Origin: Ancylobacter moscoviensis
Lineage (GTDB): Bacteria > Pseudomonadota > Alphaproteobacteria > Rhizobiales > Xanthobacteraceae
DNA: 64,000 nucleotides
Direction: 5' to 3'
Assembly: GCF_007559435.1 (NCBI RefSeq)
Contig: NZ_VMBP01000001.1
Span: 372,001-436,000 of the forward strand
A program made the position numbers and the translations under genes. A model generated the notes under the pieces. The model saw only the letters and a list, made by a program, of their open reading frames with translations, was not told the origin of the DNA and did no database searches. Positions 7,992-17,800 of this stretch are shown here, one piece after another (the stretch's first letter is position 1; the number at the start of each line of letters is the position of its first letter).

Positions 7992-9065
7992 ATGAAAGCC
8001 GCCCGCTTCCACGGCAAGCGCGACGTGCGCGTCGAGAACCTGCCCGAACCCGACCGGGACACGCTCGGCCCGCACGAGGTGCTCATCCGCAACCGCTTCT
8101 GCGGCATTTGCGGCACCGACCTGCACGAATACGCCGCCGGCCCGATCTTCATCCCCACGCAGCCGCACCCCTACACGGGCGCGAAGCTGCCGCAGGTGCT
8201 CGGCCATGAATATGGCGGCACCGTCATCGCCGTCGGCCCGGAGGTGAGCGATGTCGCTCCGGGCGACAAGGTGTCGGTGCAGCCGCTGGTGTCGCCGCGC
8301 GACGACTATTTCGGCCGGCGCGGCCTCTACCAGCTCAGCGACAAGCTCGGCATTGTCGGGCTGATGTGGCCATGGGGCGGCATGGCGGAATACTCGGTGG
8401 TCAACGACTACAACGTGTTCCGCATGCCGGACTCGGTGAGCGACGAGCAGGCCGCGCTGATCGAGCCGACGGCCGTGGCGGTCTATGCCGCGGACCGCGG
8501 CGGCGTGAAGCCGGGTTCCAGCGTGCTCGTCACCGGCGCGGGACCGATCGGCCAGTTGCAGGTGCTGGCGGCGCGCGCGGCGGGTGCGAGCCGGATCTTC
8601 CTCTCCGACACCAACGACAACCGGCTCGCCATGGCCCGGCAGCTATTGCCGGATGTCATCACCCTCAACCCGAAGTCCGACGATGTGGTGGAGGCGATCC
8701 GCGACCAGACGGAAGGCCATGTCGGCGTCGATGTCGCGCTCGAATGCGTGGGCGCGGAGGCGGCGCTCGCCACCTGCATCGAGGCGGTGCGGCGGCAGGG
8801 CGTCGTCGTGCAGGTCGGCCTGCATGTCGGAAAGCCGGCGGTCGACGGCTTCACCGTGACCTTCAAGGACATCGATGTGCGCGGCTCGTGGTGCTACTCG
8901 ACGCTGATGTGGCCGCGCGTCGCCTCGATGATCGGTGCCGGCATCCTGCCGGCGGAGAAGGTGGTGACGCGGCGCATCCGCCTCGACGACGTCGTTCGCG
9001 ACGGCTTCGAAGCCCTGCTCAGCCCCGCCGGCACCGAACTGAAGATCCTCATCGATCTCCAGTAG
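7992..9065 (+). CDS. zinc-dependent 2,3-butanediol dehydrogenase (MDR family)
   Basis: 357 residues. The medium-chain dehydrogenase GroES-like part has CGIC (37-40, Cys37 a zinc ligand) and GHEYGG (His72, Glu73). The Rossmann part has GAGPIG near 178. The four-cysteine structural zinc lobe of classical alcohol dehydrogenases is absent, as in (R,R)-2,3-butanediol dehydrogenases, whose loop around YQLSDKLGIVGLMW this resembles. AAGGAGG lies immediately upstream. It ends the aco operon and probably oxidises 2,3-butanediol to acetoin. Sorbitol or threonine dehydrogenase activity is a less likely alternative. Confidence 0.87.
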   Translation: MKAARFHGKRDVRVENLPEPDRDTLGPHEVLIRNRFCGICGTDLHEYAAGPIFIPTQPHPYTGAKLPQVLGHEYGGTVIAVGPEVSDVAPGDKVSVQPLVSPRDDYFGRRGLYQLSDKLGIVGLMWPWGGMAEYSVVNDYNVFRMPDSVSDEQAALIEPTAVAVYAADRGGVKPGSSVLVTGAGPIGQLQVLAARAAGASRIFLSDTNDNRLAMARQLLPDVITLNPKSDDVVEAIRDQTEGHVGVDVALECVGAEAALATCIEAVRRQGVVVQVGLHVGKPAVDGFTVTFKDIDVRGSWCYSTLMWPRVASMIGAGILPAEKVVTRRIRLDDVVRDGFEALLSPAGTELKILIDLQ

Positions 9066-9095
9066 ACGCGGAACGCCGTCACCCTCCCACCTTGT

Positions 9096-9121
9096 CGGGG
9101 TCGGCCGATGGTCTGACCCCG
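9096..9121. terminator. possible bidirectional hairpin after the aco operon
   Basis: CGGGGTC and GACCCCG form a perfect 7-bp stem around a 12-base loop, between the converging butanediol dehydrogenase and LysR genes. There is no strong T-tract, so factor-independent termination is uncertain. Confidence 0.45.
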
Positions 9122-9197
9122 CTCCTTCCCCGGAGGGACGGGGAACCCTCACCGACCGGCCGCAGCGCACCCGCCGGCGGCACGCCGCGCGTCTCGC

Positions 9198-10091
9198 CTA
9201 CCAGGGCCGCTCCGCGTCGAGCACGGAGTGGATCGACGCGACGAACCGTTCGACGGCCTTGCGCGCGATACGCCGCGCGCCCAGCGCCATGACCAGCGAG
9301 ACCTTCAATTCCGGCTCGAACGGACGAACGGCCAGACCCTCGGCGGCCGCCCCGATCATGGTGAACTCGTCGACCAGCGTCGCGCCCATCCCCTGACGCA
9401 CCAGATGAACGGCAATCGAATATCGGTTGGTTTCCGTCGCCGACTGCTGACGATTCAGGAAATCGGGAATGCCGGCCGCCAGCAGCATCACCAGCCGTGC
9501 GTCGGTCGTGATGTAGATCAGCTCGGCGGGATCGATCTCCTCCCACCGTATGGCGACCTGCGCAGCCAGCGGATGGGCGGTTGGCAGCACGCCCACGATC
9601 CGCCCGCGCCGGACGACCGTCAGTTCCTCCCTTTCGTCGGCTGTCGGTATCACGGCCAGCCCGAGATCGTACTGGCCGCGTTCGACCAGACCGGCGATCT
9701 CGTGGTTGAGATGCATGTCGAGCGCGAGGCCGAAGTCTGGCAGGTCCCGACGGAACATCGCCGCCGCGAGCGGCAGGAGGTTGAGGGCGAGAGCCGGCGT
9801 CGCGGCCACGCGCAACTGGCCGGCCCGCAGGTGACGCACATCGTCAAGATATCGGTCGAAGCGGGCGAGTTCGTCCTCGATCCGCAGGGCCTCCTCCAGC
9901 ACCAGGGCCGCCTGGGCGGTGGGTATCAGCCGTCCCCGTATGCGCTCGAACAGGGGAAAGCCGAGGCGATGTTCCATCAACGCGATGGCCTTGCTCACCG
10001 ACGGCTGGGCCATGTCGAGCGCGGTGGCCGCCGCGGTGACCGAGCCAAGCCGCATGACGGTGGTGAAGATCGTCATCTCACGCCTGTCCAT
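9198..10091 (-). CDS. LysR-family transcriptional regulator
   Basis: 297 residues. N-terminal winged HTH (about 5-65; GSVTAAATALDMAQPSVSKAI) and a periplasmic-binding-protein-like effector domain (about 90-290). Divergent from the amino acid-type ABC transporter, with 139 bp between the starts, so it most likely controls that operon and itself. The effector is unknown; the downstream MmgE/PrpD enzyme suggests a small organic or amino acid. Confidence 0.88.
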   Translation of the reverse strand: MDRREMTIFTTVMRLGSVTAAATALDMAQPSVSKAIALMEHRLGFPLFERIRGRLIPTAQAALVLEEALRIEDELARFDRYLDDVRHLRAGQLRVAATPALALNLLPLAAAMFRRDLPDFGLALDMHLNHEIAGLVERGQYDLGLAVIPTADEREELTVVRRGRIVGVLPTAHPLAAQVAIRWEEIDPAELIYITTDARLVMLLAAGIPDFLNRQQSATETNRYSIAVHLVRQGMGATLVDEFTMIGAAAEGLAVRPFEPELKVSLVMALGARRIARKAVERFVASIHSVLDAERPW

Positions 10092-10110
10092 CTCATTCCT
10101 TCAGGCTATG

Positions 10111-10124
10111 AATCTTGAAAGATT
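10111..10124. promoter_or_regulatory. inverted repeat, candidate LysR operator
   Basis: AATCTTGAAAGATT has perfect 6-bp arms and a 2-bp centre. It lies 20 bp upstream of the LysR start codon and about 107 bp upstream of the SBP start, in an AT-rich stretch of an otherwise GC-rich region. This is the usual position for a recognition site shared by divergent promoters. Confidence 0.5.
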
Positions 10125-10230
10125 TGATATTGGACAGAATGAGAAGCGCGCGCCACCCTTTCGGTACAAGCCAGAAAGGCGCTTCCGGCAATCGCTCAAC
10201 GGCCGGACGATCCAGACCAGAGGACGGACA

Positions 10231-11040
10231 ATGCAGTTCATGCGAAGCTTGACGCGTCGATTCCTGCCGGTTGCCCTGGCGGCGGTGACATATGCCGGCC
10301 TGGCAAGCCAGGACGTGCAGGCGCAGGTGCCCAGCGACTATCAAAGGATCGTCGACGCCAAACTGGTACGCGTGGGCGCCGTGCAGGCTCCGCCATGGTA
10401 CGAGAAGAACCTCGCGAGTGGCGACTGGGGCGGCCTGGTGCCCGACGTCATGGACGCGATCTTCACGAAGATCGGCGTGAAGATCGAATACGTCGAAACC
10501 CAGTGGGGTACGGCGGTCGCCGGGCTCCAGTCGGACCGCTTCGATCTTCTCGGCGCCTATAACGCGACGCCCGAGCGCGAAAAGGCGATCGACTTCACCG
10601 AGCCGATGGGCGAGCTCAAATTCGCCATCCTCACGCTGAAGGGGCCTGCCGAGGCTTACGCCACCTGGGAAAAGATCGACACCGCGTCGATCCGCCTCGC
10701 CGCGGTGGACGGGGCGGGCGCGACCCGCGCGCTGCAGCCTCTCATGCCCAAGACCAACTGGTCGATCGTGCAATCCAGCGACAACATGTATCTGGAACTG
10801 CAGAGCGGGCGCGCCGATGCCCTCGTCACCAGCGACGTGCAGATCGGCCAGTATCTCAAGGCCCGCAAGAACGGCATCATGGTCATTCCGACGCCCATGC
10901 GCACCCAGCCCACCAATATCGGCCTGCGCAAGAGCGACGACAAAACCCTGCGGGACTGGCTCGACGGCCAGCTCGACACGCTGCGGGCCGATGGCACGCT
11001 TGAGAAGATCTGGGCGAAGTACGTCCCGACCTCCCAGTGA
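10231..11040 (+). CDS. ABC transporter substrate-binding protein, polar amino acid family (SBP family 3)
   Basis: 269 residues with a signal peptide (about 1-31, ending AQA). The mature part has family-3 features: an N-terminal lobe reading VRVGAVQAPPWYEKN, then DLLGAYNATPEREKAIDFTEP. It would be periplasmic and deliver a polar amino acid or similar solute to the permease and ATPase that follow. The frame is open upstream of the chosen ATG, which begins the signal peptide and follows AGAGGACGG. First gene of an operon with 4-bp overlaps. Confidence 0.88.
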   Translation: MQFMRSLTRRFLPVALAAVTYAGLASQDVQAQVPSDYQRIVDAKLVRVGAVQAPPWYEKNLASGDWGGLVPDVMDAIFTKIGVKIEYVETQWGTAVAGLQSDRFDLLGAYNATPEREKAIDFTEPMGELKFAILTLKGPAEAYATWEKIDTASIRLAAVDGAGATRALQPLMPKTNWSIVQSSDNMYLELQSGRADALVTSDVQIGQYLKARKNGIMVIPTPMRTQPTNIGLRKSDDKTLRDWLDGQLDTLRADGTLEKIWAKYVPTSQ

Positions 11041-11885
11041 ACGCCCCGACGCATGAGGCCAGACCGATGAGCGCCGTCAGCCCGCCCGTTTCCGCGGATG
11101 TGCCGCTGCTTGTGGTGGACGATCTGCGCAAGTCCTTTGGTGCGCACGAGGTGCTCAAGGGCGTGTCCCTCTCGGTGAAGCCCTCGCAGGTGGTCGGGCT
11201 GCTCGGCCGCAGCGGATCGGGCAAGTCGACGCTGCTGCGCTGCCTCAACATGCTGGAGGTGCCGAGCGCCGGCCGCATCCTGCTCGAAGGCGAGGAGATC
11301 GGCTTCGAGACCGGCGCTGGCGGGCGCCGCCGGCCGCTCCCGGCCGCGCGCCTCGCCCGCCAGCGGGCGGCGATGTCGATGGTGTTCCAGCACTTCAACC
11401 TGTGGCCGCACCGCACCGTGCTCGGCAATGTCACGGAGGGACCCGTGCAGGTGCTCGGCATGTCGAGGGACGAGGCCGAGGCGCGCGGGCTCGACCTGCT
11501 GGAGCGTGTCGGTCTGAAGGACAAGGCGGACAGCTATCCGATCCGCCTGTCCGGCGGCCAGCAGCAGCGGGTGGCGATCGCCCGCGCACTCGCCATGCAG
11601 CCGAAGATCATGCTGTTCGACGAGCCGACCTCCGCGCTCGATCCGGAACTGGTCGGCGAGGTACTGCAGGTCATGCTCGATCTGGCCAGGAGCGGAACCA
11701 CCATGGTGGTCGTGACCCACGAGATGAGTTTCGCGCGCAATGCGTGCGACGAAGTGGTGCTGCTGGAGGGCGGCCAGATCGTGGAGCGCGGCGCACCCGA
11801 TTTCGTCATGAGCCGGTCGGAGAACCCGCGCGCGCGACAGTTTTTCGCCAGTCACCGTCAGGAGAATGCGGGAGGCGCGGCGTGA
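11037..11885 (+). CDS. ABC transporter ATP-binding protein, polar amino acid type
   Basis: 282 residues. Walker A GRSGSGKST, Q-loop region FQHFNLWPHRT, signature LSGGQQQRVAIARAL, Walker B IMLFDEPTSALDP and an H-loop TH. Closest in form to GlnQ/HisP ATPases, with a short Arg-rich insertion (about 85-100) before the Q-loop. The GTG start overlaps the upstream stop as GTGA; an ATG ten codons in is possible. Energises the importer formed with its two neighbours. Confidence 0.9.
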   Translation: MNAPTHEARPMSAVSPPVSADVPLLVVDDLRKSFGAHEVLKGVSLSVKPSQVVGLLGRSGSGKSTLLRCLNMLEVPSAGRILLEGEEIGFETGAGGRRRPLPAARLARQRAAMSMVFQHFNLWPHRTVLGNVTEGPVQVLGMSRDEAEARGLDLLERVGLKDKADSYPIRLSGGQQQRVAIARALAMQPKIMLFDEPTSALDPELVGEVLQVMLDLARSGTTMVVVTHEMSFARNACDEVVLLEGGQIVERGAPDFVMSRSENPRARQFFASHRQENAGGAA

Positions 11886-12556
11886 CCTACGAGTGGGATT
11901 TTTCGATCTTCAACGAATATCGCGGCCTGCTCCTCAATGCCGCACTGGTCACTTTCCAGCTCGTGGTGCTCTCGGTAGGCCTCGGCATCCTCGTCGGGCT
12001 CGTGCTGGCCCCGTTCCGCATGGCCGAACGCCGCCTGCTGCGCTACCCGGCGACGGCGGTCATCGAGGTGGTGCGGTCCATCCCGCCGCTGGTTCTGGTG
12101 GTGTGGTGCTATTACTGCCTGCCCATTCTGACGGGGCTCGCCCTTCCGGCGTTCTGGACCTGCGTCTTTGCCATCGCGCTCTATTCCGGCGTGTTCTATG
12201 CGGAAATCTTCCGGGCCGGCGTGCAGGCGGTAGACCGCGGCCTCATCGAAGCGGGACTGTCGGTCGGCATGCGCCCGGCGACGGTGATGCTGCGCGTGAC
12301 CGGGCCGCTCGCCTTCCTGCGTGTGCTGCCACCCTTCACCAGCCAGTGCGTCATGGCGATCAAGAACTCGGTGCTCGGAAGCTACATCGCGGTCGGCGAA
12401 ATTCTCTACGAAGGGCAAAGGCTGTCGATCCACACCTTCCGCCCGCTGGAAGTCCTCACCATGGTCGCGGCCTTCTTCGTGGCGGTGATCCTGCCGCTGA
12501 CGCTGACCGCCGGCGCCATCGAGCGACATGTCTTCCTCAAGTACTTCCGTCGCTGA
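11882..12556 (+). CDS. ABC transporter permease, polar amino acid type (HisM/GlnP-like)
   Basis: 224 residues with about five hydrophobic segments and the EAA loop EAGLSVGMRPATVMLRVTGP (near 120-140). The GTG start overlaps the ATPase stop as GTGA, the same coupling used one gene earlier. With a single permease gene the transporter would be a homodimer. Confidence 0.88.
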   Translation: MTYEWDFSIFNEYRGLLLNAALVTFQLVVLSVGLGILVGLVLAPFRMAERRLLRYPATAVIEVVRSIPPLVLVVWCYYCLPILTGLALPAFWTCVFAIALYSGVFYAEIFRAGVQAVDRGLIEAGLSVGMRPATVMLRVTGPLAFLRVLPPFTSQCVMAIKNSVLGSYIAVGEILYEGQRLSIHTFRPLEVLTMVAAFFVAVILPLTLTAGAIERHVFLKYFRR

Positions 12557-12587
12557 ATCCGCGCTGTTCCCGGCTTCCATTCCCGAC

Positions 12588-14045
12588 ATGATCATGGCCA
12601 AGCATCCGGCATCGCGCGATGCCTCCCACGACCCGTCGGCCCATCATGGGCCGGGCAGCGACCACGTCACCCGGGAGGTCGCGGGCTTTGCCGCGCAACT
12701 CGACTACGACGCGATCCCCGCAACCGTGCGCCATCGCATCAAGCTGCATCTCCTCGATACGATCGCCTGCGCCCTCGCGGGAGCCGGTCTCGACATCGCG
12801 CGCAACGCGCGGGCGGTCGCCGCACGCATGGGACCAGGGGGGACGTGCCGGGTCTTCGGAACGGCGGAGCGCTTCGCCCCGGTCGCCGCGACCTTCGCCA
12901 ACAGCGTCATCGCCAACGCGCTCGACTATGACGACGGCTTCGAGGTGAATGGCAAGGGCATGGGGCACCCGAGCGCGAGCATCGTGCCGGCGGCGCTCGC
13001 CGCGCTAGGCGCAAGAAGGGTTTCCGGCCGCGAGTTTCTTGCCGCCCTCGCCGCCGCCTATGAGATCAACAACCGCCTGATCCTCGCCATGCAGCCAACC
13101 GCGCGCCGCTTCCGGCAGGTCTACGGCGTCGGCCAGCATCAGACGATCGGGGCCGCCGTCGCATTCGGCAGGCTCTCCGGCTTCGACGCGGAGGCGCTGC
13201 GCAATGCCCTCGGACTGGCGGGTGCGCTGACGCCCCTGCCGAGCCTGCACAAATACAACTGGCGCACGCGGCCGATCATTTCGCTGAAGGATGGCGTCGC
13301 GCCGGCGGCGCAGGCCGGCGTGCAGGCGGCGATCATGGGAGAGGAAGGGTTCGTCGGCAGCGCCGACCTGTTCGACGGACCCCAGGGCTACTGGCGGATG
13401 ATCGGTTCGGATCGGTTCGACACCTCCCTCGTCACCGAAGGCCTCGGCAGGCAGTGGCTGGCCGGCAAGGGCAGCTTCAAGACCTATCCGGCATGTCGAT
13501 GGCTCGCTCCGGCACTGGAGGCTTTCGAATCGGCCTACCGGCACGCCGGCCTTGCCGCATCGGACATCGTCGCGATCCGGATCGCGACTTTTGGCGTGGT
13601 GGCGGACAAGCTGATGGAGCGTCGCCCGGTCAATCCGATCGACGCGCAGTTCAGCCTGCCCTTCCTCATCGGGGCCATCGCAACCGGCCGTGCAGCCGGT
13701 ACCGGATGGTTCACAAGCGACGCCTTCGCCGATCCGCGCCTGCATGCCATCGCCGACAAGGTGGAAGTCGCGATCGATCCGGCCATGGACGACCTGATGA
13801 ACGGGAGCCGGCGCCGCCCGTCCGCCACCGCGACGGTGGTGGCAACGGACGGCCGTGAATTCCATCGTTCGATCGAGGCGCCGTTGGGTGGCGAACTCAG
13901 GCCCGTCGACGACGATCTCGTAATTGGGAAGGCCACCGAGAATATGAGGCTCGCCGGCATCGATCCGGCCAGCCTCATCTCCTCGATCCTCGATATTGAT
14001 CGCGTCGCCGACGTCGCCGGAATGCTCGAGCCATGCTTTGCGTGA
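12588..14045 (+). CDS. MmgE/PrpD family protein
   Basis: 485 residues from ATG 12588. The MmgE/PrpD fold includes 2-methylcitrate dehydratase (PrpD), cis-aconitate decarboxylase and iminodisuccinate epimerase. Recognisable segments are LLDTIACALAGAG near the N-terminus, ANALDYDDGFE and the GKGSFKTYPACRW active-site region. The frame could start at 12528, overlapping the permease by 29 bp; neither start has a clear ribosome site. Cotranscription with an amino acid-type ABC importer suggests it acts on the imported compound or a derivative. No methylcitrate-cycle genes are nearby, so I do not call it PrpD. Confidence 0.85.
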   Translation: MIMAKHPASRDASHDPSAHHGPGSDHVTREVAGFAAQLDYDAIPATVRHRIKLHLLDTIACALAGAGLDIARNARAVAARMGPGGTCRVFGTAERFAPVAATFANSVIANALDYDDGFEVNGKGMGHPSASIVPAALAALGARRVSGREFLAALAAAYEINNRLILAMQPTARRFRQVYGVGQHQTIGAAVAFGRLSGFDAEALRNALGLAGALTPLPSLHKYNWRTRPIISLKDGVAPAAQAGVQAAIMGEEGFVGSADLFDGPQGYWRMIGSDRFDTSLVTEGLGRQWLAGKGSFKTYPACRWLAPALEAFESAYRHAGLAASDIVAIRIATFGVVADKLMERRPVNPIDAQFSLPFLIGAIATGRAAGTGWFTSDAFADPRLHAIADKVEVAIDPAMDDLMNGSRRRPSATATVVATDGREFHRSIEAPLGGELRPVDDDLVIGKATENMRLAGIDPASLISSILDIDRVADVAGMLEPCFA

Positions 14046-14112
14046 GCCCGGATACGTCGACGCAGCCGCCGCCACCGCGGACGGGCGGGAACCTCACCGG
14101 GCGGGTCGTCCC

Positions 14113-14457
14113 ATGAAGTGGTGGCATTCGGGAACGCGGCCGGATTATCGCTTCTCGCTCGCCAATGAGCGGACCTTTCTGGCCTGGATCCGGACGGCGC
14201 TGGCGCTGATCGCCGGGGCCGTCGGGATCGACCAGTACGCCTCCCACCTCGCGACACCGCCGCTGCGACTCGCGCTGTCGCTCTTCCTGCTGGTTGTCGG
14301 CGGTCTGCTCGGCGGCTTCGCCTATCGCCACTGGGCGGGAGCGGAACGCGCCATGCGCCACGCGCAGGATCTGCCCAGAAGCCTCATGCTGCCGCTGTTG
14401 ACGCTGGTCGTCACCGCGATCGCCGCCATGCTGACCGGGCTCATCATCATCGGGTGA
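14113..14457 (+). CDS. DUF202 (YidH-like) membrane protein
   Basis: 114 residues. N-terminal signature RFSLANERTFLAWIRTALALIAGAVGID, then two more hydrophobic segments, so three predicted membrane helices. Function of the family is unknown. It follows the MmgE/PrpD gene by 67 bp and precedes a second DUF202 protein by 7 bp. Confidence 0.82.
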   Translation: MKWWHSGTRPDYRFSLANERTFLAWIRTALALIAGAVGIDQYASHLATPPLRLALSLFLLVVGGLLGGFAYRHWAGAERAMRHAQDLPRSLMLPLLTLVVTAIAAMLTGLIIIG

Positions 14458-14464
14458 GGATACC

Positions 14465-14830
14465 ATGATGGATGACAACCCGAGACACGCGCCCTCGCCG
14501 GCAAAGGACAGCGGCCTGCAGTTCGAGCGGACGGCCCTCGCCTGGCTGCGTTCCGGCTTTCTCGCCATGCTCGTGGCCGCCCTCACCGCGCGCAAGGCGC
14601 TCATCGCCTGGAGCCTGCCGCATCTGGCCTCGGCCACGCTGCTCGGCGTCCTCGCAGGCTGCCTTTTCTGGGTTGGCTATCAGCGGGGGCATTATCCGAC
14701 CGAGCGTGGCGCCTATGCCATGCGGGAGCCTCGGAATGCGCCACGATGCGTCGGCCTGCTGTTGGTCGCCGCCGCCGCCGCGCAAGCCGCGATCACGCTT
14801 GGCGCGCTGATCTCCCTCATGCCGGCCTAG
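14465..14830 (+). CDS. second DUF202-like small membrane protein
   Basis: 121 residues, three predicted membrane helices. FERTALAWLRSGFLAM is the DUF202 signature in the same position as in the upstream gene. The two probably form a hetero-oligomeric membrane pair, a common arrangement for this family. No function can be assigned. Confidence 0.78.
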   Translation: MMDDNPRHAPSPAKDSGLQFERTALAWLRSGFLAMLVAALTARKALIAWSLPHLASATLLGVLAGCLFWVGYQRGHYPTERGAYAMREPRNAPRCVGLLLVAAAAAQAAITLGALISLMPA

Positions 14831-14886
14831 CCCTCTCCGCGGGAGCCGGCCGGCTTTGTCTCCGGGATTCGGGCGACGATCTCGGA

Positions 14887-17800
14887 TCAGAACCTGACGG
14901 TCAGGTCGGCCTTGAAGCCGTTCTGCCGGGCATCGGAGGCGAGCTGGCCGTTATAGGCGATGCCGAGCGTCGCCTGCGGCGTCAGGCTGACATCGAGGCC
15001 CGCCTCGACGACGGCGGCATTGCGGGCGATCGGCACACCGGCGACGGTGAAGGGATCGCCACCGGCGAAGGCCTGCGTCGACAGCGGCGTGGTGTCGCCG
15101 AAGGCATGACGCCAGCCGAGCGTGCCGCGCGCCGTCACGTCCATGCCGCCGATATCGAGCCCGGCCGCGATACGCAGGCCGAGCGTGGTGAAGGTGGTGT
15201 CCGTGGTCTGGCCGCCGGCATGGAGCGCCGCCGCACCCCATTGCTCGGTGAAGCCGTCGCTATCGAAGCTCACATAGGCGAGGTTGGCGAAGGGCTCGAA
15301 CGCCACGGACCGCACGTCGAGGCGGTAGCCGAACTCGCCGAAGGCCTGGAAGGTCGCCGCGTCGTAGCTGCTCTTCAGGTTCTCGCCGAAGCCCGGAAAG
15401 AGGACGGAGCGGCTGGTGTCGATCGCGTGCCACGTATAGGCGAGGCCGGAGCGAAAGCCGAGATTGCCCCATTGCGTGCCGGCATAGAGGCCGAGTGGAT
15501 AATTGTCGCTGCTGCCGGAGGAGGCGCGGTCGTCGACGTCGAAATTCGTCCGGCTGTATCCGGCGAGGATGCCGAGCCGCCAGGTCTCGAAGATCGGCAT
15601 ATCGGCACCGATGAAGAAGCCACCGGTCGAGCTGTCGAGATGCGCGGCGTTACCGTCGCTGTCGAACTGGCCCCAGGAGCCGAAACCCTGTCCCCAGACG
15701 GCGAAACGATCGGTCGTCGGCGCCGCGAGCTGCGGTCCGCCCTCGCCATAGGCCATCACCGGCGGCGAAGAGGCGCCGACGCCGTCGAGCGCCGCCCGGA
15801 GGCGATCGACGGCCGCCTCGCGGACGAAGCGGCTGTCGTCGATCAGCACGCTCTTCGCCGAGGCGTGGACCTCGCCCGAGAGCTGGTCGAACGCATAGCG
15901 CGCCTGGCCCTGCGAGAGGCCGAGCACCGCATCGTAGACCGGATTGCCGAGGCCCAGGTTCTCCACGCCGAAGCCGGTGGCGATCTGGTTGGGCGTCCAG
16001 CCGACGCTGCCGAAGCCCACATCGTTGCGGATGAGCGTGAGGTAGACGTTGTTGGGATCGTAGCTCAGCGTCGGATCGAGGAAGGCGAAGTCGGAGGTGA
16101 CAGCCGTGAACGTGCCGTTCACGCCGCCATCGGCGGCAATGATGGTGTAGCTCTTGAACGGCGCATAGGCACCGCCGAGGCCGACATGCTGCACCGTGCC
16201 GCCATTGATCGTGACGGTGCCGGTGGCATGGATCCGGTCGCCGGCCGTGCTGTTCGGATCGACCTCGACCTCGTAGAGGCTTCCGGCCTCGAAGGTTGCA
16301 TTACCGGCGACGTTCAGCGTGCCGATGGAGTTTCCCGGTGCGATGACGGCGCCCCCGCCGATGTGCGTCGAGCCGACCGTGCCGGTGCCCTGCAGACGCC
16401 CGGCGAGAACGTCCAGCGTGCCGCCGAGAACCCCGTTCACCGAAAGAGTGCCGCCACTGACCGTCGTCGCGCCGGCGAAGCCGCTGGAATCGCCGGTCAG
16501 CACCGTGGTGCCGGAGAGAACGTCGATCGCGCCCGTGCCGCTCATACCGACGGAGAATTGATAGTCGGTCGAGCTGTGATTGAAGACGATGGCGCCGGCG
16601 CCCGGCCCGAACGTGATCGCGCTCGCCGCGAGCGTGCCCGGCGCGACGGCCGCCTGCCCTTCGGCGGCGCCGATGTTCAGCGTGCCGGACGAGGCGGCCC
16701 CCGCCGCGATCTGTGTCGTGCCACCGACCTCGACCCGGCCGCCTTCAGCGAGGGTAAGCACGCCGGTCCCGTCGGCGCCGATGACGAGATCGCCGCTGTT
16801 CATCCAGGTCGCGCCGGCAACCGTCGCCTCGCCGATGCCGCCGGTCGAGGCGCCGATGGCGGCGACCACCGAATTCACCTGCCCGCCATTCTCGACGAAC
16901 ATCACCCCGTTGCCTTCCAGGCCGACGAGCAGGAATTCGTGGCTGGTGAGCGAGGAGCCGGCGCCGGTTATGGAAGCGCTGCCGCCGGAGCCGATTTCGC
17001 GCCCGAGAAGGACGCTCTGCGCCTCGACCGCGCCACCGGCCGTGATCGACACCGCGCCGGTGCCCTCGTCGCCGATCAGCATGTTCCCGGTGTTGACGAA
17101 GCTCGACCCCCCGCCCTCGACATTAAGGATGCCGACGCCGGTAGCGAAACGACCGACGAGCGAATCCAGCGTGTTCACCGTGCCCCCGGCGGTGACGTTG
17201 AGCGTGCCGAGACCGGAGTGCCCAACGGTGAAGGTCGAGTTGCTCGTCCAGTTGGCGCCGCCGGTCACGTTCGCGGTGCCGATGCCGAGGAGCGCGATCG
17301 TCGCTCCGTCGCTGGTCACGCCGGCGCCATCGGCGACGGTCAGCGTGCTCTCGCCGCTGGCGCCGACGAAGATGTTGCTGCTCGCCGTCAGGCTCGATCC
17401 CACTCCGGTGACCACGCCGGAGCCGGTGGAGAGCGAGAGGCTGACCGTGCCGAGCGCCGCCCCGGCCTCGATGCGCAGATGCCCCACGCCGTCGCTGCCG
17501 ATGCCGGTGCTCGCCGTCGTGGTCCACGACGTGTCCGCGCCGGTGAGGGTGACGAAGCCCAATCCGGTCGACCCGAAACCGAGCACGAGGGTCTGCGATT
17601 CCACCGTGGCGCCGCCGGACACCGTGACGGTGCCGGTACCCTCGTCGCCGACCGTGAACTCGCTCGAGGCGATCCAGCGCGTCTCGCCGCCGCTTATGTC
17701 GAGGATGCCCTCCGAGCCGTTGCCGGCGCCGACGGTCACCCGCTCGGTGTTCACGGTGCCGCCCGTGTCGACATTGACCGTGCCGCTACCGAAATTGCCG

